The notes: generated by a model from the letters alone, not told the origin. A stretch of 26,862 nucleotides of DNA from Eubacteriales bacterium (GCA_030529125.1 JAUMXP010000002.1:1-26862); one strand, 5' to 3'; positions 7,441 through 15,080 are shown, counted from the stretch's first letter. Numbers and translations are program-made.

Positions 7441-7995
7441 TTATTCTTCGGTATCCTTTTCTTCTGCACCATCAAGTGCCTCAAGCTCAGCTACGTCTTC
7501 TTCAGTAACGTCTTCTACTTCAACTTCTGCTTCTTCATCTTCTGTCTGAGCAAGCTCCTGTGCAAGACCACCCTCAACGACTTCGTCTACCTCTTCTACT
7601 TCTTCGATAAGCTCAAAGCCTGAGAGGAATGTATATGGAACACCATAACCAAAAGCAACACCTGCAAGCATAATTACTTCGCTATGCTTAGCAATTTCTT
7701 CGTGCAGTGGGAAAGCCTCAGCCAATGATGCAACAATAACAAACAGAGTAGGAACAACAAGTACACAAAGTACAATTGGTGAGAAACGCTTAACCGGTTT
7801 GCCCTCGCCAACTCTGGTTGCATAAAAAACGATAAGACCAAAAAGTATTGCTACAGCTATGTTGATAACACTTGCGAGAGTGTGATTAGCCATAGTGCTT
7901 GTGAGTTCCATAAAGAAGTATGCACAAATAATAAAACCTAATACTAAAAATGCAGAAAAGAACAGATTGAGCTTTTCTCTAGATGACTTTTTCAT
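7441..7995 (-). CDS. Four-helix membrane protein with strongly acidic C-terminal tail
   Basis: I do not recognise a named family. The 184-residue product has about four membrane segments (11-29, 42-60, 72-93, 107-127) and then a cytoplasmic-type tail from 128 to the end in which 28 of 57 residues are Asp or Glu and only one is Lys. Short basic loops (KKSSREK at the N-terminus and GKPVKR at 65-70) suggest both termini are inside the cell. A TTG 15 bases upstream was rejected as start: it overlaps the GGAGG that is spaced eight bases from the ATG at 7995. It lies between prmA (51 bases upstream) and mrp (75 bases downstream), all in the same direction, so it may be co-transcribed with prmA. The ORF is surely real; its function is unknown. 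Confidence 0.85.
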   Translation of the reverse strand: MKKSSREKLNLFFSAFLVLGFIICAYFFMELTSTMANHTLASVINIAVAILFGLIVFYATRVGEGKPVKRFSPIVLCVLVVPTLFVIVASLAEAFPLHEEIAKHSEVIMLAGVAFGYGVPYTFLSGFELIEEVEEVDEVVEGGLAQELAQTEDEEAEVEVEDVTEEDVAELEALDGAEEKDTEE

Positions 7996-8046
7996 AAATA
8001 AATCCTCCAATAAATAAGTTTAGGACAAAAAATCCTCAATTTATGT

Positions 8047-8967
8047 TCAGTTGCGTATTTTCGCAACAACACAATACCATCCGTTGTCAAATATCTTGTC
8101 AACAATTACGAAATCATCCTTGAGCGCTTCTTCAACGTCAGGAAGTCTTGAGTCTATAATACCGCTCATGATATATATGGTGTCTTCGTTCATAAACTCC
8201 TTGACACCTTTTGACAAAAATATTATAGCATCTGCAACAATATTTGCAACAATAATATCATATTTTCCCTCAACCTTTTGAGTTAAGTCGCCACAGACAA
8301 CTTCGAATTTATCAGATACGTTATTAGTTTTAGCATTTTCTGTTGCAGTGCGTACAGCAAGCGGATCAATATCAACACCAAAAGCGCGCTTAGCGCCAAA
8401 CAACAGTGCAGCTATGCCCAAAATACCACTACCGCAACCAACATCCAGTACGCTTGAGTTTTCTTTTACATATTTCTCAAGTGTCTCTAAGCACAGACGG
8501 GTTGTTTCGTGCTTGCCTGTACCAAACGCAAGACCCGGATCAATATCCAGTACAACTCTGTTGTCTGCGTTATCATGCTCACACCACGATGGGCAGATGA
8601 GTAATTTTTCGCCTACTTTAGTCGGTTTAAAATACTTTCTCCAGTTGTTGAGCCAATCGTCCTCTTCACATTTCTGCTGTTCAATAGTATGCTCTATATT
8701 CTCAGCATCATAACGCTCAGACAAAAATGCCACAGCCTCCTGTGGGCTTTCTTCAGGGTCGATGTATATGTGAATTTTAGCGATGTTTCTGTCTTTACTG
8801 AGCAGGTCCTCGTCTATCAGGTCAACGTGCGCAATCTCCTCTACACCCTGCTCTAAATCTGTGTAGTCTTCTATATATATACCGTATGGTACGGTCATAT
8901 TTGCAATATCTCCCGCAAGGTCAATATCCTTTGGGCTTACATTTATAGTGATTTGTGTCCACTCCAT
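8047..8967 (-). CDS. prmA: Ribosomal protein L11 methyltransferase
   Basis: SAM-dependent enzyme that methylates ribosomal protein L11. The 306-residue product has an N-terminal substrate-recognition domain (about 1-100), the conserved PGLAFGTGKHETT segment (144-156), SAM motif I as LDVGCGSGILGI (174-185), the acidic residue in FGVDIDPLA (196-204), and ANIVAD (241-246) in place of the usual NILA catalytic motif. An ATG nine bases upstream (8976) was rejected because AAAGG abuts it; the same AAAGG is well placed for the ATG at 8967, which gives the family-typical MEWTQI start. PrmA often directly follows dnaJ in Firmicutes; here a DUF2975/HTH pair on the other strand lies between them. Confidence 0.95.
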   Translation of the reverse strand: MEWTQITINVSPKDIDLAGDIANMTVPYGIYIEDYTDLEQGVEEIAHVDLIDEDLLSKDRNIAKIHIYIDPEESPQEAVAFLSERYDAENIEHTIEQQKCEEDDWLNNWRKYFKPTKVGEKLLICPSWCEHDNADNRVVLDIDPGLAFGTGKHETTRLCLETLEKYVKENSSVLDVGCGSGILGIAALLFGAKRAFGVDIDPLAVRTATENAKTNNVSDKFEVVCGDLTQKVEGKYDIIVANIVADAIIFLSKGVKEFMNEDTIYIMSGIIDSRLPDVEEALKDDFVIVDKIFDNGWYCVVAKIRN

Positions 8968-9000
8968 AAGCGACATCCTTTCATAAATCGTACATTACAT

Positions 9001-9029
9001 ATAATATACCATTTCAGATTACATTTCAA
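9001..9029 (-). promoter_or_regulatory. Promoter of prmA
   Basis: Minus-strand -35 TTGAAA (9024-9029) and -10 TATTAT (9001-9006) with a 17-base spacer, about 33 bases upstream of the chosen prmA start. Confidence 0.6.
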
Positions 9030-9117
9030 TGGATAAATCAAAATGAGTTGAAAATATCTTATTGGTGCTCATTTAATCTTTTTCGTATATTTTTTAATGT
9101 TTTACGTTAAAAAAGTA

Positions 9118-9146
9118 TTGACAAACATAAAAAGCTGTGTTATAGT
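9118..9146 (+). promoter_or_regulatory. Strong promoter of the DUF2975/HTH pair
   Basis: -35 TTGACA (9118-9123) matches consensus; -10 TATAGT (9141-9146) has one mismatch; the spacer is 17 bases. It lies about 80 bases upstream of the DUF2975 start, leaving a leader with a palindrome and a small hairpin. Confidence 0.75.
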
Positions 9147-9156
9147 ATCATCATCG

Positions 9157-9166
9157 TAACGCGTTA
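9157..9166. promoter_or_regulatory. Palindrome TAACGCGTTA, candidate operator
   Basis: A perfect 10-base palindrome starting 11 bases after the -10 box, at about +4 to +13 of the expected transcript. Its position suits repression of the DUF2975/HTH promoter, for example by the HTH protein encoded downstream. The sequence shows only the palindrome; the regulator is inferred. Confidence 0.4.
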
Positions 9167-9190
9167 GGACACCAAAACAAAATACAATAG

Positions 9191-9206
9191 ACCGCACAGA
9201 TGCGGT
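9191..9206 (+). other. Small leader hairpin before the DUF2975 gene
   Basis: ACCGCA (9191-9196) and TGCGGT (9201-9206) form a perfect 6-base-pair stem with loop CAGA, ending eight bases before GGAGG. It may stabilise the mRNA 5' end; no known regulatory RNA is matched. Confidence 0.4.
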
Positions 9207-9228
9207 TAAACTATGGAGGTAAAACAAA

Positions 9229-9801
9229 ATGAAAAAAGGATTAAACAAAACACTCTCACTTATAACTAAAGTAATAGAAATCGTATCATGGGTAGGTGCC
9301 GCAGCAGGCTTAGTAAGCTTTGTCGGCTCACTTGTAGACAAGTCATTTATCAAGGAACTATTCCTGACAGAAAGCACCGAGTTACCTGGTATCTGCTTCA
9401 GCGTTGATGCACTCACAGAAACTGGCGACATCAACTACTTTGCTGTGTCAATGTTCTTCATCGGATTAGCTCTGACTTTCGTTTTGATGGCAATGATATT
9501 CCGCAATATCAACATCATTTTACGCACAATGCTCGGCAAGTACAAGCACGCAAAGGGTACTTCTCCTTTCCAGAAAGACGTTGTAAGACAAATCCGTGAA
9601 ATCGGTATTTTCTCAATTGCTATGCCTGTACTTGGTCTTATTATCACTACAATTATAAACATAGTTTCAAAAATCAACTCAACACCTGTTGAAGCATCTG
9701 TTAGCTTCGGTGGCATCATAATCGGTCTTGTCTGCCTGTGCCTGACACAAATTTTCTCATACGGTGCACAGCTTGAAGAAGAAGTCGACGGACTTTTATA
9801 A
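9229..9801 (+). CDS. DUF2975 family membrane protein
   Basis: Membrane protein of a family commonly encoded next to a small Xre-type regulator; its biochemical role is not established. The 190-residue product has four hydrophobic segments (about 15-35, 68-90, 125-147, 158-178). The cytoplasmic linker has the DUF2975-typical pattern TSPFQKDVVRQIREIGI at about 110-126. The start has GGAGGT eight bases upstream. The HTH gene follows after 12 bases, so the two are one operon. The pair lies on the plus strand between the minus-strand dnaJ and prmA, which suggests it was inserted there. Confidence 0.82.
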   Translation: MKKGLNKTLSLITKVIEIVSWVGAAAGLVSFVGSLVDKSFIKELFLTESTELPGICFSVDALTETGDINYFAVSMFFIGLALTFVLMAMIFRNINIILRTMLGKYKHAKGTSPFQKDVVRQIREIGIFSIAMPVLGLIITTIINIVSKINSTPVEASVSFGGIIIGLVCLCLTQIFSYGAQLEEEVDGLL

Positions 9802-9813
9802 TCGGAGGAAAAC

Positions 9814-10026
9814 ATGGGACAGATTATTTTAAGACTGGACAGAGTAATGGTTGAGCGCAAGATGTCGCTAAATGAACTTGCAGAAAAAGTTGGCATCTCA
9901 AACGTCAACCTATCAAAAATTAAAAATAACAAAGTAACCGCTATCCGTTTTCAGACACTCGCAGCAATCTGCGAAGCACTACAGTGTGAAGCCGGAGATA
10001 TACTAGAATACAGTAGCGAAGAGTAA
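9814..10026 (+). CDS. Xre/Cro-type helix-turn-helix regulator (YozG-like)
   Basis: A 70-residue protein that is almost entirely one Cro/C1-type DNA-binding domain. The helix-turn-helix runs through MSLNELAEKVGISNVNLSKI at about 18-37, followed by IRFQTLAAICEALQCEAGDILEY, the usual end of this domain class. There is no sensor domain, so any signal must come from a partner; the adjacent DUF2975 membrane protein is the obvious candidate. The start has GGAGG five bases upstream. It probably controls its own operon, perhaps through the palindrome at 9157-9166, but that is inference. Confidence 0.9.
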   Translation: MGQIILRLDRVMVERKMSLNELAEKVGISNVNLSKIKNNKVTAIRFQTLAAICEALQCEAGDILEYSSEE

Positions 10027-10031
10027 AATAA

Positions 10032-10070
10032 AAACAGCGACAGAGTAAAATCTCTGTCGCTGTTTGTTTT
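10032..10070. terminator. Bidirectional terminator between the HTH gene and dnaJ
   Basis: AAACAGCGACAGA (10032-10044) pairs perfectly with TCTGTCGCTGTTT (10053-10065), and a further G-C pair closes the loop. T-runs follow on both strands (GTTTTT on plus, TTTTTATTTTA on minus). It serves the convergent ends of the HTH gene and the chaperone operon. It abuts the dnaJ stop codon. Confidence 0.92.
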
Positions 10071-11215
10071 TAGAATAAATCACGCAATTTCTGTTTGAAT
10101 GATTTGCGTTTTGAGTAGTTCTTGTCAGTAGTAGACTTGTCAAATTCATGTATGAGGTCCTTCTGCTTAGAAGAAAGATTCTTTGGCACTTCGATAACAA
10201 TCTTAACGTACTGGTCACCCTTTGATCTGGAGTGCAGGTGCTGAACTCCCTTACCTTTGAGTTTAAATATATCATTAGGCTGTGTTCCCTCGTGAATTGT
10301 GTAGCTCACTTTACCGTACAGAGTAGGAACAATAACCTCACCGCCAAGCGCTGCCTGAGCAAAAGTGATAGGTAACTCACACCAGATGTCATCGCCTCTG
10401 CGCTCGAAAACAGGGTGAGGGCGAACACCGACATATACATGCAGGTCACCCGCAGGACCACCGTTAGTGCCTGCATTACCGTGTCCTGATACGTTGAGTA
10501 CCTGTTCATCTGATATACCGGCAGGAATGTTGATTTCAACAGAACGTTTCTTTCTGGTTTTTCCGGCACCATTACATGCACGACATGGCTCGTCAATAAT
10601 CTTACCCTTGCCTTTACAGCTGTCACAAACACGTGAAGTCTGGACAACACCAAACGGAGTACGTTGATTCACAGTAACCTGACCACGACCACCACAAGCT
10701 GTACAAGTCTTAGGAGTAGTACCTTTCTTTGCGCCTGTACCTGAGCACTCAGAGCAGTTTGTAACTGCCTGGTATTCCACTGTCTTCTTACAGCCCATAG
10801 CCGCTTCTTCAAACGAGATGTAGATGTTTGCTTCAACATCGCCACCGCGTCGTGGAGCATTAGGGTTAGCTGAGCGACGACCGCCAAAACCACCGAAACC
10901 ACCGAATACAGAGCTGAAAATATCAGAAAAATCGATATCCTGTGAGAACGGTGAGCCATAAGATCCTGCGCCTGCACCATAGTTAGGGTCTACGCCTGCA
11001 TGGCCGAACTGGTCATATCTCTGCTTTTTGTCTTTATTAGACAACACCTCGTAAGCTTCGTTAACTTCCTTAAACTTAGCTTCGCATTCAGCATCTCCCG
11101 GATGTAAGTCAGGGTGGTACTTTTTAGCCGACTGTCGATATGCTTTTTTTATTTCATCGTCAGAAGCGCCTTTTTGAACGCCTAAGACCTCGTAATAATC
11201 TCTCTTATCTGCCAA
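10070..11215 (-). CDS. dnaJ: Chaperone DnaJ (Hsp40)
   Basis: Co-chaperone that delivers unfolded proteins to DnaK and stimulates its ATPase. The 381-residue product is a full type I DnaJ: J-domain (about 5-70) with HPD at 34-36, Gly/Phe-rich linker (about 72-112), and four zinc-binding CxxCxGxG repeats starting at 154, 171, 197 and 211. The C-terminal substrate-binding domains follow. The start codon is TTG, with AGGTGA six bases upstream; no in-frame ATG or GTG gives a better full-length start. Last gene of hrcA-grpE-dnaK-dnaJ, separated from dnaK by a 101-base gap with a stem-loop. Confidence 0.97.
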   Translation of the reverse strand: MADKRDYYEVLGVQKGASDDEIKKAYRQSAKKYHPDLHPGDAECEAKFKEVNEAYEVLSNKDKKQRYDQFGHAGVDPNYGAGAGSYGSPFSQDIDFSDIFSSVFGGFGGFGGRRSANPNAPRRGGDVEANIYISFEEAAMGCKKTVEYQAVTNCSECSGTGAKKGTTPKTCTACGGRGQVTVNQRTPFGVVQTSRVCDSCKGKGKIIDEPCRACNGAGKTRKKRSVEINIPAGISDEQVLNVSGHGNAGTNGGPAGDLHVYVGVRPHPVFERRGDDIWCELPITFAQAALGGEVIVPTLYGKVSYTIHEGTQPNDIFKLKGKGVQHLHSRSKGDQYVKIVIEVPKNLSSKQKDLIHEFDKSTTDKNYSKRKSFKQKLRDLF

Positions 11216-11267
11216 GAGTGTTCACCTGCTTTATAAAACAAAACTGTGTACTATTAAACACGATAAA

Positions 11268-11295
11268 GTGACTCAAGTCAAGGACCTGAGTCACC
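11268..11295 (-). other. Stem-loop in the dnaK-dnaJ intergenic region
   Basis: GTGACTCA (11268-11275) and TGAGTCAC (11288-11295) form a perfect 8-base-pair stem around a 12-base loop. On the minus strand it is followed by TTTATC, a poor U-run, so it is more likely a leaky terminator or processing site than a full stop. Confidence 0.5.
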
Positions 11296-11316
11296 ATCAT
11301 TTATTTTTCAGTAAAA

Positions 11317-13161
11317 TTACTCTACATCTGTGTAGTCAGCGTCGTAAACGTTAGGGTCTGCGTTTGGAGCAGCGCCCTGTGTAGGGTCAACAGCGTTAGG
11401 GTCTACACCCTGCGCCTGCTGAGCAGCAGCTGCTGCCTGATACAGTTTAGCGCCGATTTCCTGTAAAGACTTCATAAGGTCATCTTTAGCTGTTTTAATC
11501 AGCTCAATGTCACCATTTGCAATAGCATCCTTAGTAGCCTGAACCTTTGTATTGATTGTGTTCTTATCAGCTTCTTCGAGTTTGTCGCCGTTGTCAGTAA
11601 CAAGCTTCTCAGCCTGATATGCAACCTGCTCAGCCTCGTTCTTTACGTCAACTTCTTCTCTGCGCTTTTTATCTTCAGCCGCAAACTGTTCAGCTTCCTT
11701 AACAGCCTTGTCGATATCATCCTTGCTCATGTTTGATGATGAGTGGATAGTGATCTTCTGTTCTGCGCCTGTGCCTAAGTCTTTAGCAGAAACGTTAACG
11801 ATACCGTTAGCGTCAATATCAAATGTAACTTCGATCTGTGGAACACCACGTGGTGCCATAGCGATACCTGTAAGTGCAAACAGACCGAGCTGTTTATTGT
11901 CACGTGCAAATTCACGTTCACCCTGAAGAACGTTTACTTCTACCTGTGTCTGGTTGTCAGCAGCAGTAGAGAAAATCTGGCTCTTCTTTGTAGGGATGGT
12001 TGTGTTTCTGTCGATGATCTTAGTCATGATACCACCCATTGTCTCAACACCAAGTGAGAGTGGTGTAACGTCTAAGAGTAAGAGACCATCAACTTCACCG
12101 CCTAATACACCAGCCTGAATGCATGCGCCGATAGCAACACATTCGTCAGGGTTGATACCCTTGAATGGCTCTTTGCCGATAAGTGCTTTAACTGCTTCCT
12201 GAACAGCAGGAATACGGGAAGAACCACCAACCATTAATACCTTGTCAATCTCAGAAATCTGAAGACCTGAGTCAGAGAGAGCTGTTCTAACTGGACCCAT
12301 TGTCTTCTCTACGAGGTCAGCTGTAAGCTCGTTAAACTTAGCACGTGTGAGTGTGAGGTCTAAGTGCTTAGGACCTGTAGCATCAGCTGTGATAAATGGA
12401 AGGTTGATGTTAGATGTTGTAACACCTGAGAGCTCAATCTTTGATTTCTCAGCAGCTTCCTTTAGTCTCTGCATAGCCATCTTATCTGATTTGAGGTCTA
12501 CGCCTGTTTCAGCCTTGAATTCAGCAACCATCCAGTCGATAATTCTCTGGTCGAAGTCATCGCCGCCGAGGCGGTTGTTACCTGCAGTAGCTAAAACTTC
12601 CTGGACACCATCACCGATTTCGATGATAGATACGTCGAATGTACCGCCACCTAAGTCGTAAACCATCACCTTCTGGTCGTTTTCTTTATCCATACCGTAT
12701 GAAAGAGCAGCTGCTGTAGGCTCGTTGATGATACGCTTAACCTCTAAGCCCGCGATTTTACCTGCGTCTTTAGTAGCCTGACGCTGTGCATCTGTGAAGT
12801 ATGCAGGAACAGTGATAACAGCAGAGTTTACAGGTTCACCCAGGTATGCTTCAGCATCAGCCTTTAATTTCTGGAGAATCATTGCTGAAATCTCCTGTGG
12901 TGTATAAGCTTTATCATCGATTGTTGCTTTGTAAGCTGTACCCATTTCTCTTTTGATTGAAGAGATAGTTCTGTCAGGGTTTGTGATAGCCTGACGCTTA
13001 GCTACCTGACCTACGAGTCTTTCGCCTGTTTTTGAGAATGCTACTACAGATGGTGTAGTTCTAGCACCTTCAGCGTTAGCGATAACTACAGGCTCGCCAC
13101 CTTCGATTACTGCTACGCATGAGTTAGTAGTACCTAAGTCAATACCAATTGTTTTTGCCAT
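11317..13161 (-). CDS. dnaK: Chaperone DnaK (Hsp70)
   Basis: ATP-dependent Hsp70 chaperone. The 614-residue product has the nucleotide-binding domain (about 1-355) with GIDLGTTNS (6-14), DLGGGTFDVS (169-178) and VGGSSRIPAVQ (311-321). The hydrophobic interdomain linker is VDGLLLLDVTPL (357-368), followed by the substrate-binding domain and helical lid. The Ala/Gln-rich end and the terminal DADYTDVE are typical of Firmicute DnaK. As usual for Gram-positive DnaK, a segment of the nucleotide-binding domain is shorter than in E. coli. An in-frame TTG 15 bases upstream was rejected because it overlaps the GGAGG placed eight bases before the ATG at 13161. Confidence 0.98.
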   Translation of the reverse strand: MAKTIGIDLGTTNSCVAVIEGGEPVVIANAEGARTTPSVVAFSKTGERLVGQVAKRQAITNPDRTISSIKREMGTAYKATIDDKAYTPQEISAMILQKLKADAEAYLGEPVNSAVITVPAYFTDAQRQATKDAGKIAGLEVKRIINEPTAAALSYGMDKENDQKVMVYDLGGGTFDVSIIEIGDGVQEVLATAGNNRLGGDDFDQRIIDWMVAEFKAETGVDLKSDKMAMQRLKEAAEKSKIELSGVTTSNINLPFITADATGPKHLDLTLTRAKFNELTADLVEKTMGPVRTALSDSGLQISEIDKVLMVGGSSRIPAVQEAVKALIGKEPFKGINPDECVAIGACIQAGVLGGEVDGLLLLDVTPLSLGVETMGGIMTKIIDRNTTIPTKKSQIFSTAADNQTQVEVNVLQGEREFARDNKQLGLFALTGIAMAPRGVPQIEVTFDIDANGIVNVSAKDLGTGAEQKITIHSSSNMSKDDIDKAVKEAEQFAAEDKKRREEVDVKNEAEQVAYQAEKLVTDNGDKLEEADKNTINTKVQATKDAIANGDIELIKTAKDDLMKSLQEIGAKLYQAAAAAQQAQGVDPNAVDPTQGAAPNADPNVYDADYTDVE

Positions 13162-13211
13162 GATAAATTCCTCCAAATGTATGTTTTGATTATTTTATAC
13201 TAAATTTATTA

Positions 13212-13757
13212 TCAGTCACAGTTAGCAACGACAACCATTGCGTGACGGATTATCTTATCGTCTAATTTATATCCTATCTGATAAACCTGAGCTATTGTAT
13301 TTTCGCCCAGATTCTCATCCTCTATCTTAGAGATAGCGTTGTGAAGATTAGGATCGAATTCATCGCCCACTGCACCAAACGCTGTTACATTCATTTTATC
13401 AAAACTAGCCTTAAGACCCTTAGCGATAAGCTCGATACCTTTAGTAAATTCTTCCGGTACTTCCTTATCAGCCATAGTGCTCAGTGCCATTGTTACTGAG
13501 TCTGCAATCGGGAGCATCTGTTCGACTGCTTTAGCAGTAGCATCAGCATAGATAGCAACCTTCTCGCTTTGGGTACGCTTTCTGTAATTGTCGTACTCAG
13601 CGTATAGGCGCATATACTTATCTTTTTGTGCGTTGAGCTCCTCAGTCAGTTTTTCTTCTGCTGAAAGCTCTTTTTCTTCAACTTCGGCAGTTTCTACAGT
13701 AGTTTCTTCTACTGTTTCGTTTACAGCCTCGTTTGTGTTCTTTTCTTTCTTGCTCAT
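13212..13757 (-). CDS. grpE: Nucleotide exchange factor GrpE
   Basis: Dimeric co-chaperone that releases ADP from DnaK. The 181-residue product has a very acidic, low-complexity N-terminus (about 1-35), a long coiled-coil helix (about 36-90, including YMRLYAEYDNYRKRT), and the C-terminal beta-wing domain with the signature GDEFDPNLHNAI and QIGYKLDDKIIRHAMVVV. The start has AGGAG six bases upstream. Nine bases separate it from hrcA and 50 from dnaK, in the standard order of this operon. Confidence 0.97.
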   Translation of the reverse strand: MSKKEKNTNEAVNETVEETTVETAEVEEKELSAEEKLTEELNAQKDKYMRLYAEYDNYRKRTQSEKVAIYADATAKAVEQMLPIADSVTMALSTMADKEVPEEFTKGIELIAKGLKASFDKMNVTAFGAVGDEFDPNLHNAISKIEDENLGENTIAQVYQIGYKLDDKIIRHAMVVVANCD

Positions 13758-13766
13758 ATTTATCTC

Positions 13767-14795
13767 CTATACTTCGAGCAGCTCGCCTATTAAATCAGAC
13801 GCGCATTTGCTCGCATATTCAAGCTGTGGAATAAGTGTTTTGTAGTCAGCTCTGCTTGGTCCTATCAACGCAACTGCACCAGCTGCAACCGATGCTATCT
13901 CGTAGCATGTTACAATAGCACAACTGTCAGAAAGCTCGAAAAATCCGCTTTCTTTGCCCAGATACACCTTTGTGCCCATGACATTTTCATCTAGTAGTGA
14001 GCTTAATCGCTCATTGTCTGATAAAAACTTGAGCACGTTTCTGGCACTTAATAAATCGTAGCTGTCTAAAAACAGCAGGTTAGTCGCACCGCATACTGTG
14101 AGCGATGTCTGCATCGCTTGTTTAGCAGCGTCTAAGATAGCAATCAGCACATCTGTCATAAACAATGATAACTCACCAAAATGAGTGGCTGTTGTCTGCA
14201 GATACGCACGATTAATCTCTCTAAGCGGCAATCCCACAAAGCTGTCATTGATAACCTTATCAAACATTGCAATGAGTTCCGGGGTCAGTACGAAGTCGCA
14301 CCTGAAAAGTCGGCTCTTGACCATACCATTTGAGGTAATAAGCACCACCATTCCGGTGTGTCTGCCTGTTACTACAAAGCGTATTTTATGCACTCGTGCG
14401 TTTGTTCCGTTTGGTGTTGTGGTTACTGCAGCCATGCCGGAAAGCTGTGCGAGTACCTGAGCGGTTTTCTCAAGAATCTTTTCAGGAGCATCTGCTGACG
14501 ATAATATCGCTCTGTCGATGTGTGACTTAACTTTTTCGCTTAGCTCCTGTGGTTGCATCAGATTATCAATATAATATCTGTAACCCATGTGAGATGGTAT
14601 GCGTCCTGCTGACGTATGAGGCTGGATAAGATAGCCTTTGTGTACTAAGTCTGCCAAGTCATTACGTATGGTAGCAGAGGAAACATTCATACCTGTTTCA
14701 GTGAGTAATGCCTTAGAGCCGATAGGCTCACCGCTTGAGATATAGCACTCAACAACAGCGCTGAGAATCTTCTGTTTACGCTCGCCCAGTACCAC
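13767..14795 (-). CDS. hrcA: Heat-inducible transcription repressor HrcA
   Basis: Repressor that binds CIRCE and needs GroEL for activity, in the classic model. The 342-residue product has an N-terminal winged helix (LGERKQKILSAVVECYISSG, and SSATIRNDLADLVHKGYL with the recognition helix), a GAF-like middle, and the C-terminal dimerisation region. Two in-frame GTG codons are possible. The upstream one (14804) directly abuts its SD-like sequence. The GTG at 14795 has GAGGTG six bases upstream and yields the family-typical MVLGERKQKIL start, so it is preferred. First gene of the chaperone operon, and it represses its own transcription through the CIRCE at 14818-14844. Confidence 0.96.
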   Translation of the reverse strand: MVLGERKQKILSAVVECYISSGEPIGSKALLTETGMNVSSATIRNDLADLVHKGYLIQPHTSAGRIPSHMGYRYYIDNLMQPQELSEKVKSHIDRAILSSADAPEKILEKTAQVLAQLSGMAAVTTTPNGTNARVHKIRFVVTGRHTGMVVLITSNGMVKSRLFRCDFVLTPELIAMFDKVINDSFVGLPLREINRAYLQTTATHFGELSLFMTDVLIAILDAAKQAMQTSLTVCGATNLLFLDSYDLLSARNVLKFLSDNERLSSLLDENVMGTKVYLGKESGFFELSDSCAIVTCYEIASVAAGAVALIGPSRADYKTLIPQLEYASKCASDLIGELLEV

Positions 14796-14817
14796 ATCAC
14801 TCACCTCACTTTTGATT

Positions 14818-14844
14818 TTAGCACTCTAGCCACCTGAGTGCTAA
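14818..14844 (-). promoter_or_regulatory. CIRCE operator
   Basis: TTAGCACTC (14818-14826) and GAGTGCTAA (14836-14844) with a 9-base spacer match the CIRCE consensus at every position. It lies between the hrcA promoter and the hrcA start, about +5 to +31 of the expected transcript. Confidence 0.97.
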
Positions 14845-14855
14845 CTCTATACTAT

Positions 14856-14884
14856 AATGTAGCAGATAGCTAAGCAAAAGTCAA
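14856..14884 (-). promoter_or_regulatory. Promoter of hrcA-grpE-dnaK-dnaJ
   Basis: Minus-strand -35 TTGACT (14879-14884) and -10 TACATT (14856-14861), 17-base spacer. The CIRCE element begins 11 bases after the -10 box, so HrcA binding would block initiation or escape. Confidence 0.7.
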
Positions 14885-15015
14885 CCTAAAATTTGGTAAA
14901 CAATTTGTGAACTAAAGCGCAACAATACATATAATTTGCACAAAAATGCGATTAAATCGAGGTTTTTAGGCTATTTTCTGATTTATTGCCGCCCGTATTT
15001 CAGCGTACTGACCAA

Positions 15016-15044
15016 TTGACACCGCTTGTTTATACATATATAAT
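15016..15044 (+). promoter_or_regulatory. Perfect consensus vegetative promoter, overlapped by a palindrome
   Basis: TTGACA (15016-15021), 17 bases, TATAAT (15039-15044): a full match to the housekeeping sigma consensus. A perfect 17-base palindrome with arms CATATATA and TATATATG (15035-15051) covers the -10 box and could be an operator or simply AT alternation. Transcription would start about 28 bases upstream of the small membrane-protein gene at 15081. Confidence 0.8.
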
Positions 15045-15080
15045 ATATATGAAATTCAGATTTATAATTTGGAGGTCACT

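Noticed and set aside
9229..10026. DUF2975/HTH pair as a toxin-antitoxin or phage element
   Set aside because: The membrane protein is a recognised DUF2975 family member, there are no recombinase, attachment-site or phage genes nearby, and no toxin fold is seen.
14885..15015. Riboswitch or small RNA between hrcA and the small membrane genes
   Set aside because: No extended pairing or conserved core found; only promoter elements at the two ends could be supported.
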